NCBI GenBank assembly: GCA_903834675.1
Contig: CAILKC010000384.1
Span: 1-8,475, forward strand
Direction: 5' to 3'
DNA from: an uncultured Victivallales bacterium
GTDB lineage: Bacteria > Verrucomicrobiota > Lentisphaeria > Oligosphaerales > JAFGRS01
DNA: 8,475 bases
Part shown: positions 1 through 5,877 of the stretch, one piece after another
How the letters are laid out: each line of letters starts with the position of its first letter
How positions within the stretch are numbered: position 1 is the first letter of the stretch
Program-made: the position numbers and the translations under genes
Notes under the pieces: model-generated
What the model was told of the DNA's origin: nothing
The model's input: only the letters and a program-made list of their open reading frames with translations
Databases searched by the model: none

Positions 1-42
1 CCTTGGGGCTGAATACCACGGCCCATCCTTATTGCACAGGTC
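1..42 (+). repeat. Modular repeat, unit 1 (right end only, cut by window edge)
   Basis: Bases 1-42 match bases 285-326 with a single mismatch (c24 against g308). They are therefore the terminal 42 nt of a forward unit whose remainder lies left of the window. The unit ends in the 16-nt box ccttattgcacaggtc (27-42), which also ends units 2 and 3. No gene overlaps it. Confidence 0.85.
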
Positions 43-82
43 AACCAATAGCGGTAAAAAAAGGTCGACCTGTGCAATAAGG
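27..82. repeat. 20-bp inverted repeat at the tail-to-tail junction of units 1 and 2
   Basis: Arms 27-46 and 63-82 are complementary at 19 of 20 positions around a 16-nt loop (47-62) that ends in seven A residues. It arises where the terminal boxes of two oppositely oriented units meet, and the pairing extends 4 bp beyond the 16-nt box. A transcript would form a strong hairpin. On the minus strand the loop carries a T run, but no T run follows the stem on either strand, so this is not a classical intrinsic terminator. Confidence 0.75.
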
Positions 83-176
83 GAGTCCGCCTGGAGCGCT
101 GAAGGCGCGCTGCCATACCAGCCCAGGGCAACGCCCTGGGAATAGAATGGTTATGGGTTTGAGCCCTGTAGGGGCG
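66..176 (-). repeat. Modular palindromic repeat, unit 2 (reverse orientation)
   Basis: Read on the minus strand, this unit opens with a box matching 15 of 16 bases of the opening box of unit 3 (161-176 against 215-230). After an unrelated 18-nt spacer comes a palindromic box at 122-140, with 8-bp arms and a 3-nt loop. It is the exact reverse complement of 252-270. A small hairpin follows (agcgc 95-99 with gcgct 107-111), then the terminal box at 66-81, identical to the ends of units 1 and 3. Total length is 111 nt against 112 for unit 3. Box order is the same while spacers differ, which resembles REP/BIME-type elements. I see no transposase in the window. Confidence 0.8.
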
Positions 177-214
177 AGCTATCTGCCCTGGGTTCGCGCC
201 GAGGTCGCATAGGC

Positions 215-326
215 CGCCCCTTCAGGGCTCAATCTTCGCTGTGGACGGGTACCCAGGGCGTTGCCCTGGGCGCCCGAAGCGCCCCCTTGGGGCTGAATAC
301 CACGGCCGATCCTTATTGCACAGGTC
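215..326 (+). repeat. Modular palindromic repeat, unit 3 (forward orientation)
   Basis: The boxes, in order, are: cgccccttcagggctcaa (215-232), the palindrome cccagggcgttgccctggg (252-270), a GC hairpin (gcccc 281-285, loop 286-288, ggggc 289-293), and the terminal box ccttattgcacaggtc (311-326). It stands head to head with unit 2 across 38 nt (177-214), so 122-270 forms one large nested imperfect palindrome. Its last 42 nt repeat the window's first 42 nt. Palindromes of this type recur across many uncultured bacterial genomes; that is general recollection, not a search result. Confidence 0.8.
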
Positions 327-419
327 GAAAAAAGTAGTGGCTGCAAAGTTACACGCCTCTTTTGGCTCGATGGAGTGCGTAAGTTGGGCTACGGACAGAC
401 GCTGGGGGTGGTGATGCAT

Positions 420-439
420 GCCGGCAAGCTCTGCCCGGC
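420..439 (-). terminator. Weak hairpin directly after the NusG-like stop codon
   Basis: gccggca (420-426) can pair with tgcccggc (432-439) with one bulged base. It lies immediately downstream of the stop codon (440-442) on the transcribed strand. There is no T run after it, so intrinsic termination is only a possibility; it may simply be a chance GC-rich fold. Confidence 0.2.
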
Positions 440-979
440 TCACGCCTTCTCGATCTCAATCTCGCCGACGTCCATTTCAGCGGTGACCGCTTGGCCCAGG
501 AGCTCGATGTTGACCGCCACCCGGGTCAGGCCACGGCGCCGCGTCACGATCGCGGTCATGCCTTTGAAAGGGCCTTCCGTGACCACGACGGGTTGGCCCG
601 GCTGCAGCTCCGGCAGGACGACGAGAGCGGTCGTCGTCTGGAGCTGTTCCAGGCGCAGGAGGTCATTCAGCTCGCGCACCAAGTCCTGCTCCTGCCCGGG
701 CGTCACGTCGACCAGGCGGACGATCTTGTGACTCTCCACGATCTGGGCCCGGCTGTCGCCGCCCAATTGGGCAAACAAGTACGAGCTGAACATGGGCAGA
801 AAAGTCTCAACCGTCCGCCGCTGATAGCGCTTGGCGCGGCGCATCAGTGGCAGGTAGCAGGGAATGCCGTGGCGCTGGCAGTAGTCCGCGACCACCTTCT
901 CGCAGCGGGGCTTGGTGTAGACCGGCACCCACACAGCGTCAGCCATCTGCTGAATAACCACAAGGCTCAACTCAGACAC
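440..979 (-). CDS. NusG-family transcription antiterminator (RfaH/UpxY-like paralogue)
   Basis: This 179-residue protein has the two-domain plan of NusG. Residues 16-110 form the NGN domain that docks on RNA polymerase, with W17, the segment YTKPRCEKVVADYC and a region LPMFSSYLFAQL matching the usual FPGYLF element. Residues about 125-179 form a KOW domain (QPGQPVVVTEGPFKGM). Family members bind the elongating polymerase and either suppress or promote pausing and termination; specialised paralogues such as RfaH and UpxY act on particular long operons, often for surface polysaccharides. Several features suggest a paralogue rather than the housekeeping factor: divergent sequence, no neighbouring secE or ribosomal genes, and a position after ptsI. 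The start is GTG (977-979), chosen for its strong ribosome site. A later ATG (944-946, residue 12) lacks such a site. The target operon is not visible here. Confidence 0.85.
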   Translation of the reverse strand: MSELSLVVIQQMADAVWVPVYTKPRCEKVVADYCQRHGIPCYLPLMRRAKRYQRRTVETFLPMFSSYLFAQLGGDSRAQIVESHKIVRLVDVTPGQEQDLVRELNDLLRLEQLQTTTALVVLPELQPGQPVVVTEGPFKGMTAIVTRRRGLTRVAVNIELLGQAVTAEMDVGEIEIEKA

Positions 980-985
980 ACGTCA

Positions 986-990
986 CTCCT
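986..990 (-). promoter_or_regulatory. Shine-Dalgarno site fixing the GTG start of the NusG-like gene
   Basis: On the minus strand AGGAG lies 6 nt before the GTG at 979. The alternative downstream ATG (946) has no comparable purine-rich motif. This supports the non-ATG start and the 11 extra N-terminal residues. Confidence 0.65.
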
Positions 991-1088
991 GACTCTCAGC
1001 GGATACTGCGGGGGGGATGGGCTGCCGTCAGCAGGGGGCACACTGACCGCACGACAGCCGCTGAACACCTCGCGCCACCTGGCAGGCA

Positions 1089-2855
1089 TCACGGTTCGGC
1101 GCTGGGTAGCAGGTCCGGGGAGACCCGGCGGATGAACTCCCGGCATAGCACCAGCACGTCCTCGGCCGAACCGCAGTTCACCGCCTGGTCCACCAACGCC
1201 TCGGCCTCGTGCATCCGGACCCGCCGGACCAGTTGCTTGACCGCCGGGATGGAGACCGGACTCATGCTCAGTTCATGAATCCCCAGCCCCAGCAGCAGCG
1301 GGACCAACAAGGGCTCAGAGGCCATCTCGCCACAGATCCCCAGCCACTTGCCGTGCGCATACACCGCCTGCGCCACCTGTTGCATCATCCGGATGATCGA
1401 CGGATGACTGGGCTGATAGAGGTACGAAATGTCGGGGTTCGAACGGTCCACCGCCAGCGAGTACTGCACCAGGTCATTCGTGCCCAGGCTGAAGAAGTCC
1501 ACGTGGGGCGCCAACTTGTCCGCAATCAGGGCCGCCGACGGGACCTCGATCATCATCCCCACATCCAGGTGCGGATTGTGCGGTACGCCCTCGGCGGCCA
1601 GTTCGGCCTTGACCTCGGAGAGCACCCCCAGCGCCTGCTGCAGCTCCTCCAACGTCGAGATCATCGGGAACATGATGCGCACCTTGCCAAAGGCGCTGGC
1701 GCGCAGGATGGCCCGCAACTGGACGCGGAACACATCCAGCCGACGCAGGCAGAAACGGATCGCCCGCATGCCCAGAAAGGGGTTCAACTCGACCGGCATC
1801 TTAAGATGGCTAAGGAACTTGTCGCCGCCGATGTCCAGGGTGCGGAAGATCACCGAGTGCGGGTAGATGTCCTCGGCGACCTTGCGATAGGTCCGAAAGT
1901 GCTCCTCTTCCTCACACAGGCCATCATTTTTGACGAACAGGAACTCGGTACGGAAGAGGCCGACTCCCACCCCGAGGCGCTGGCGCAGCGTCTCCACTTC
2001 CGCCGCCATCTCGATGTTGGCCGCGAGGCGCACGTGGAAGCCGTCCAGGGTCTCGGCCGGCAGCATCGACTCGGCTTCGACGCGGGCCAGCCAGGCCTGC
2101 TGCTCCCGGATGCGGCGTTCATAGACGACCAGTTGCTCGGGCGTAGGGTTGACGATCACCTCGCCACGGGCGCCATCCACCACCAGCACGTCACCATCGT
2201 TGACCACCTCCACCGAGTCGCTCAGGCCGACCACCGCCGGGATGCCCATGGCGCGAGCCATGATGGCGGTATGGCTGGTACGGCTGCCGATGGCGGTGAC
2301 AAACGCCAGCACATGCTCCCGGTCGATGCCCGCGGTGTCCGAGGGGGAAAGATCGTCGGCGACCACGATGCAGCGTTCCGGCAGATGCGACAGGTCGATG
2401 GAGGCATGGCCCTGCAGGTTACGAATGACGCGACCCGCCACATCCTGGATGTCTGCCATGCGGTCGCGGATGTAGCTGTCGTCCACCTTGCTGAGCATGT
2501 CGCAGTAGCCGCTGATGACGGACTGAAACACGTGCTCGGCATTACGCCGCCGCTCCCGAATCTGCTGCACGACCTGCTGCACTACGGTCGGGTCGTCCAC
2601 CAGCATCAGGTGACTGTCGAAGATGGCGGCGTGGTCTTTACCCACCACCTCCTGCACCCGGGCCCGTAAGGCCGCAATCTGCTCGCGGGAAACCCGTAAG
2701 GCCGCCTCAAAACGCTCCACCTCGACGTCAGTCTGCTCGGGACTGAGAGCCAGCTCGTGGACCTGCGATAGCTTGCGTCCGACCAGGATGGCCTTCCCCA
2801 TCACCATCCCCGCCGATACCCCCGCTCCCTTCAGCCGCGTGCCAGGATTAGACAT
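1089..2855 (-). CDS. ptsI: Phosphoenolpyruvate-protein phosphotransferase (PTS Enzyme I)
   Basis: Enzyme I takes the phosphoryl group from phosphoenolpyruvate onto a histidine and passes it to HPr, the first step of the PTS phosphorelay in the cytoplasm. At 588 residues it is close to the usual length of about 575. Residues 1-145 hold the N-terminal and HPr-binding helices. The phosphohistidine loop GSRTSHTAIMARAMGIP places the active His at residue 195. The C-terminal PEP-binding barrel shows TEFLF (303-307), GGDKFLSHLKMP (343-354), MIEVPSA (435-441), LGTNDLVQYSLAVDR (457-471) and GICGEMA (506-512) with Cys508. The ATG lies 2 nt after the ptsH stop. Its Shine-Dalgarno GAGGAG (2861-2866) is formed by the two C-terminal Glu codons of HPr, so the genes are probably translationally coupled. 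All key residues appear intact, and nothing suggests the nitrogen-PTS form with an N-terminal GAF domain. Confidence 0.97.
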   Translation of the reverse strand: MSNPGTRLKGAGVSAGMVMGKAILVGRKLSQVHELALSPEQTDVEVERFEAALRVSREQIAALRARVQEVVGKDHAAIFDSHLMLVDDPTVVQQVVQQIRERRRNAEHVFQSVISGYCDMLSKVDDSYIRDRMADIQDVAGRVIRNLQGHASIDLSHLPERCIVVADDLSPSDTAGIDREHVLAFVTAIGSRTSHTAIMARAMGIPAVVGLSDSVEVVNDGDVLVVDGARGEVIVNPTPEQLVVYERRIREQQAWLARVEAESMLPAETLDGFHVRLAANIEMAAEVETLRQRLGVGVGLFRTEFLFVKNDGLCEEEEHFRTYRKVAEDIYPHSVIFRTLDIGGDKFLSHLKMPVELNPFLGMRAIRFCLRRLDVFRVQLRAILRASAFGKVRIMFPMISTLEELQQALGVLSEVKAELAAEGVPHNPHLDVGMMIEVPSAALIADKLAPHVDFFSLGTNDLVQYSLAVDRSNPDISYLYQPSHPSIIRMMQQVAQAVYAHGKWLGICGEMASEPLLVPLLLGLGIHELSMSPVSIPAVKQLVRRVRMHEAEALVDQAVNCGSAEDVLVLCREFIRRVSPDLLPSAEP

Positions 2856-2857
2856 CC

Positions 2858-3160
2858 TTACTCCTCGCCGAATCTGGAGCGGAACAACGCCTCGAGGGCG
2901 TCCAGCGCCTGGCGCGCATCCTGCCCTCGCGCGGTCAGGCTCAGTGTCGTTCCCGGCCCCGCTCCGAGCATCAGCACGCCGATAATACTCTTGCCATCGC
3001 TCACGTGGCCATCCTTGCCAATCGTAATCTCCGCAGCAAAACGACAGGCCAGTTTGACAAACTGAGACGCAGGCCGAGCGTGGAGGCCGAGAGCGTTCTC
3101 AACCACCACAACCAGGGACAACTCATGTCCCCCTTGCCCTTCCTGCACTGCCTTATTCAT
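2858..3160 (-). CDS. ptsH: Phosphocarrier protein HPr
   Basis: HPr carries phosphate from Enzyme I to sugar-specific EIIA proteins. From the ATG it is 100 residues, against about 85-90 for the family. The motif GLHARPASQFVKLA holds the phosphorylated His27. Ser58 in DGKSIIGVLMLGAG lies 31 residues later, exactly the His15-to-Ser46 spacing of Gram-positive HPr, so the HPr-kinase target site is also present. The 12-13 extra N-terminal residues may not be real. The ATG at 3158-3160 has no clear ribosome site, whereas a TTG at 3119-3121 is preceded by AAGGGGGA with a 6-nt gap. That start would give 87 residues with His14, the usual length. The open frame extends upstream to 3502 only by overlapping the previous gene out of frame, so longer starts were dropped. 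It lies directly before ptsI, and a promoter may lie upstream. Confidence 0.93.
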   Translation of the reverse strand: MNKAVQEGQGGHELSLVVVVENALGLHARPASQFVKLACRFAAEITIGKDGHVSDGKSIIGVLMLGAGPGTTLSLTARGQDARQALDALEALFRSRFGEE

Positions 3161-3222
3161 GCGCGGTTCGCCGATCCGTATAGACGCCGCCAACCGGCCA
3201 TCCGCTATTGCGGCACCGCCAA

Positions 3223-3251
3223 AATATAGGCGGCCAGCCCGGTCTCGTCTA
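3223..3251 (-). promoter_or_regulatory. Candidate sigma70-type promoter for ptsHI
   Basis: On the minus strand TAGACG (3251-3246, 4 of 6 bases of TTGACA) is followed after 17 nt by TATATT (3228-3223, 5 of 6 bases of TATAAT). The -35 element overlaps the stop codon of the ceramidase-like gene. The A/T run stands out in a GC-rich region. Transcription would begin about 55 nt before the ptsH ATG. The -10 box also sits in the loop of a small inverted repeat (ccgcc 3216-3220, ggcgg 3229-3233), so it could equally be a weak hairpin between genes. Confidence 0.35.
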
Positions 3252-4598
3252 ACCCTTCCGAGCCGGATTTGCGTCCCCGGAAGCGCGCTGCGCCAGCGTC
3301 GACAGTGCCGCCACGGCCGTGTCGGTCCAGTGTGCGGCGGTGCCCATGGGGGCCCGCACGTGTCGGCACAAGCGGGTCTCATAGCTGCCTTCGGCCAACG
3401 CCTGATCCGTGGCGACATAGCCCACCGAGCCGTTCGCCAACCCAACCACCATGGTCCGTGCCAGCGGCGAGCGCGATTTGATCTCCAGGCCAACCTCGAC
3501 AAAGACCTCTCCGTGCAGACCCGCGATGCCTAGCGAACCCACGCGCAACGCCTGCACCGGCACCTGCCACTCGCGGGGTGCTGCCGACAGCCACACCAAC
3601 TCCCGGGCGTACACCCATTCCGCGTCCTGGGCCGCCCCCGGTCGCGAGTATAGCGCCTGCGCCGCCGCCAGCTCCTCCTCCGTCGCCCGCCGCGCCTTGA
3701 AGTCCACCCAAGCCAGTTCGGCATCAAGCGTCACGTCTGAGCTGAAGTCGCTCTCCCGGAGTGTGTTCCACTGCTTCCAGGTCTCGGCGGCCACAACATT
3801 GGCCACGCGCTCCTGCTGCTGGTAGGGATGCACACTCTGCCGGGCCGGTCGGCTAAAATCGCAGTTGTTGATGTTCCCCTGGCAGCCGTTCGCCAGAAGC
3901 ACCAGAAACTCTTCCCCGACCAGGCGTTGCAGGGCTTTGGAGAACTCCCCGAAGTAGTCTGCCGAAACCCAGGTGCTGCGCCCGTTTCCGACGTAGTGCA
4001 GGGCCAGGTTGCCGTACACGGCCAGAGGCCGACGGGTCTCGACCTCACGCACGATGAGCAGGCCCAGTTCGGGGTCCGTCGGTCCCGCCGGACGCACGGC
4101 CTCGGGGTTCAGATAGCCCGGGTTCATCACCACGCGACCGTCCTTCATATGCCAGCGCCGGTTATGGACCTCCTGCCGACAGTCGCCCGAGACGTGCGCC
4201 GCCTCGGCTGGGCGCAACTGCCCCAGCGCCATGACGAAGGCGTCGGCGAGGCGGGGAACCAGGCTCTGCGCGTAGACCTCGTCCGTCGGCGTCCCGAGGG
4301 CACCGACGGCACTCGGCGCCGTATGGGTGTGGGTACAGGAGATGAGCACGTGCGTCGGCGGCACCCCGGTCCGCCCCTGAATGGCCGCCTTGGCCGCCTC
4401 CACCACGCTCACGGGCAGAGCGATCAGATCGCACGTGATCAGCCCCAGGGTGACGTCCCCAGAGCGCAAGGCGAGCGCCTTGACGTACAGATCGTCGTGG
4501 ATAAAATCGGCGACCCGGTCCTCGAAATGTCCGACCAGGTGACAGCCCAGCGTCGGGGTGATGACCAGCCGCCCGGTTCCCGCGTGCAGAGTGCCCAT
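3249..4598 (-). CDS. Neutral/alkaline ceramidase-family protein (catalytic Ser not conserved)
   Basis: This 449-residue protein matches the N-terminal domain pattern of neutral ceramidases, zinc amidases that split the N-acyl bond of ceramide. Family-like segments are VITPTLGCHLVGHF (12-25), DDLYVKALAL (35-44), the His cluster SCTHTHTAPSA (87-97, candidate zinc ligands His90/His92), NLALHYVG (197-204, His201), ANGCQGNINN (236-245), LHGEVFVEVG (361-370, Glu364) and GSVGYVATDQA (390-400). The nucleophile Ser in the GDVSPN motif of known ceramidases aligns with Asn244, so ordinary ceramidase chemistry is doubtful. There is no signal peptide, whereas classical family members are exported. The C-terminal immunoglobulin-like domain of full-length ceramidases seems absent or reduced. 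The start has GAGGAG at 4608-4613, 9 nt upstream. It follows the isomerase-like gene by 44 nt, probably in one operon. The true substrate is unknown; a polar amide or ester is possible. Confidence 0.75.
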   Translation of the reverse strand: MGTLHAGTGRLVITPTLGCHLVGHFEDRVADFIHDDLYVKALALRSGDVTLGLITCDLIALPVSVVEAAKAAIQGRTGVPPTHVLISCTHTHTAPSAVGALGTPTDEVYAQSLVPRLADAFVMALGQLRPAEAAHVSGDCRQEVHNRRWHMKDGRVVMNPGYLNPEAVRPAGPTDPELGLLIVREVETRRPLAVYGNLALHYVGNGRSTWVSADYFGEFSKALQRLVGEEFLVLLANGCQGNINNCDFSRPARQSVHPYQQQERVANVVAAETWKQWNTLRESDFSSDVTLDAELAWVDFKARRATEEELAAAQALYSRPGAAQDAEWVYARELVWLSAAPREWQVPVQALRVGSLGIAGLHGEVFVEVGLEIKSRSPLARTMVVGLANGSVGYVATDQALAEGSYETRLCRHVRAPMGTAAHWTDTAVAALSTLAQRASGDANPARKG

Positions 4599-4642
4599 CT
4601 CGTCTTACTCCTCAGAAAGCGTTGCCCCGCCTCTCCACACCC

Positions 4643-5677
4643 TCAGCCGCCGGTCAGCGTCCGCATGATGAGCAGATCGAGTTCTTCGTAGTCGCGCTCG
4701 GCAACCAGCGCCTGCACCCGCGCTTCATCCAGGCTGCGCGAGACCTCCAGCAGCCGCAAGAACATGGTCCGGCTGTTGGACAAGTGTTTGGTGGCGACCG
4801 CGTTCTTCTGGGTCCGCATCGCCTTGACGTCCAGTCCGACGAACTCACCGCCCTTGCCGTAGCCGTAGCGGTCCAGGATGCGCACCTGGTTGAAGGCCCG
4901 GCGCAGGTCGACCGAGCCAAAGGCCTTGTCCTGGTCGAACTTGAGGCCGTTCTGATCATTCAGATGAACGCTCCAGAGCTTACCGAAACTGAGAGCGAAG
5001 CCCATCTCGTCGGACGGATCGAGGCCAGCCAGGATCGCGTGGGCGCTCTCGATGTTCACGCCGATGCGGTCCGGCGCCACCGTGCGTTGCGCCAAGGCCA
5101 GGGCATGACCCGTGGTGGGAATGTAGGTCTGGTCCATCGGTTCGTTGGGCTTGGGCTCGATGGCGACGCGGATGGTCGGGTGGTAGGTCAACATCTCGTT
5201 CAGCGTGTCGACAATCTGGTCCACGGCCCAGGCGCTGTCTTTGGCCTCGCGGATGTAGGTCCCCTCGCGGGCCAGCCACAGGACGATCAACTCGGTCCCC
5301 AGCTCAGCGGCAATGTCGATGCTGCGCTTGAAGCGATCGCGGGCATAGGCGCGGCAGGCGGGGTCGTTGCTGGTGAAGCCGCCGTCGATGGTGCGCGCGT
5401 CCTCCCACAGGCGCGGCGCCACGAACTCGGCCACCAACCCATGCGCATGCAGGACCGACTTCAAAGCCTTCGCCTCGGCCACAATCTTGCTCGGGCTCTT
5501 GTCGTTCATGCCGGGCACGGCATCGTCATCGTGAAACTGGACGCCCTCAAAGCCGAGCGACTTGTACAGGCCCAACTTGCGACCGAAGTCGATACCGTCA
5601 CGCACCGCCGGACCGAAGGGGTCTGCACCCTCGTGGATGTTCCACGGGCCGAATGTGAAGCGGAACGTTCCTGCCAT
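4643..5677 (-). CDS. Xylose-isomerase-like TIM-barrel sugar isomerase
   Basis: This 344-residue protein lines up along its length with class I (Streptomyces-type) xylose isomerases, metal-dependent aldose-ketose isomerases of the cytoplasm. Visible counterparts of active-site residues are TFGPW (8-12), FHDDD with His49 and Asp52, GGFTSND (99-105), VLWLAREG with Trp134, AIEPKPNEP with Glu174 and Lys176, NIESAH with Glu210 and His213, KFDQD with Asp248 and Asp250, and LDVKAMRT with Asp283. The metal loop HLNDQNG (238-244) is two residues shorter than the family's HIDLNGQHG, so one metal-ligand Asp may be shifted or lost. The protein is somewhat shorter than the usual 385-390. The sugar cannot be decided and may not be xylose, so no symbol is given. 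AGGAGG (5687-5692) lies 9 nt before the ATG. A 200-bp spacer (5678-5877) separates it from the glycyl-radical gene; I see only weak promoter-like matches there (TTGCGC, 17 nt, TATGTT). Confidence 0.82.
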   Translation of the reverse strand: MAGTFRFTFGPWNIHEGADPFGPAVRDGIDFGRKLGLYKSLGFEGVQFHDDDAVPGMNDKSPSKIVAEAKALKSVLHAHGLVAEFVAPRLWEDARTIDGGFTSNDPACRAYARDRFKRSIDIAAELGTELIVLWLAREGTYIREAKDSAWAVDQIVDTLNEMLTYHPTIRVAIEPKPNEPMDQTYIPTTGHALALAQRTVAPDRIGVNIESAHAILAGLDPSDEMGFALSFGKLWSVHLNDQNGLKFDQDKAFGSVDLRRAFNQVRILDRYGYGKGGEFVGLDVKAMRTQKNAVATKHLSNSRTMFLRLLEVSRSLDEARVQALVAERDYEELDLLIMRTLTGG

Positions 5678-5877
5678 CGTCGTTATCCTCCTGGTCGGTT
5701 ACGCCTTCAAGCTCGTCAATCAAGACGCCTCAACACGGCACGTAGCGAAGCCAACATACCGCCCCCTCAGGCTGGCGCAACTGGCGCCGATCCCGCCGGA
5801 TGCGTGACCGGAAGGTTCCGAGCGGATACGCAGAGCCCGCGTTCCAGCGCGACTGGCGGGGGCTGGGGCGGGTGAAC

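Larger units (their letters stand above)
1..439. other. Gene-free intergenic region rich in repeats
   Basis: This stretch beyond the stop codon of the NusG-like gene has no convincing coding region. A 73-codon minus-strand reading frame crosses it, but it runs straight through palindromic repeats and resembles no protein family I know. Bases 1-326 are made almost entirely of modular inverted and direct repeats, listed separately. Bases 327-419 show nothing I can name, apart from a short A-rich run (328-333). Confidence 0.75.

Noticed and set aside
1..326. CRISPR array
   Set aside because: The repeats are of mixed orientation, about 111 nt long and internally palindromic, with no regular short repeat-spacer alternation and no cas gene.
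222..443. 73-codon minus-strand reading frame after the NusG-like gene
   Set aside because: It lies across repeat unit 3, overlaps the NusG-like stop by a few bases, and its translation resembles no family.
980..1088. Terminator or attenuator between ptsI and the NusG-like gene
   Set aside because: Only short imperfect pairings (about 5 bp) are present and no T run follows them.
1209..2669. 486-codon plus-strand reading frame opposite ptsI
   Set aside because: It is rich in His, Gln and Arg, as expected for the antisense shadow of a GC-rich gene. ptsI is unmistakable on the other strand.
2663..2705. 13-bp direct repeat cccgtaaggccgc with a 30-nt period inside ptsI
   Set aside because: It encodes AALR twice, ten residues apart, in a helix of the HPr-binding domain. 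It is explained by the protein sequence.
3161..3502. Upstream extension of the HPr frame to a 214-residue protein
   Set aside because: The extra part overlaps the ceramidase-like gene out of frame and has Arg/Trp-rich shadow composition. HPr domains start near 3160 or 3121.
4622..5875. 417-codon plus-strand reading frame opposite the isomerase-like gene
   Set aside because: It has no recognisable domain and shadows a well-supported gene with its own ribosome site.
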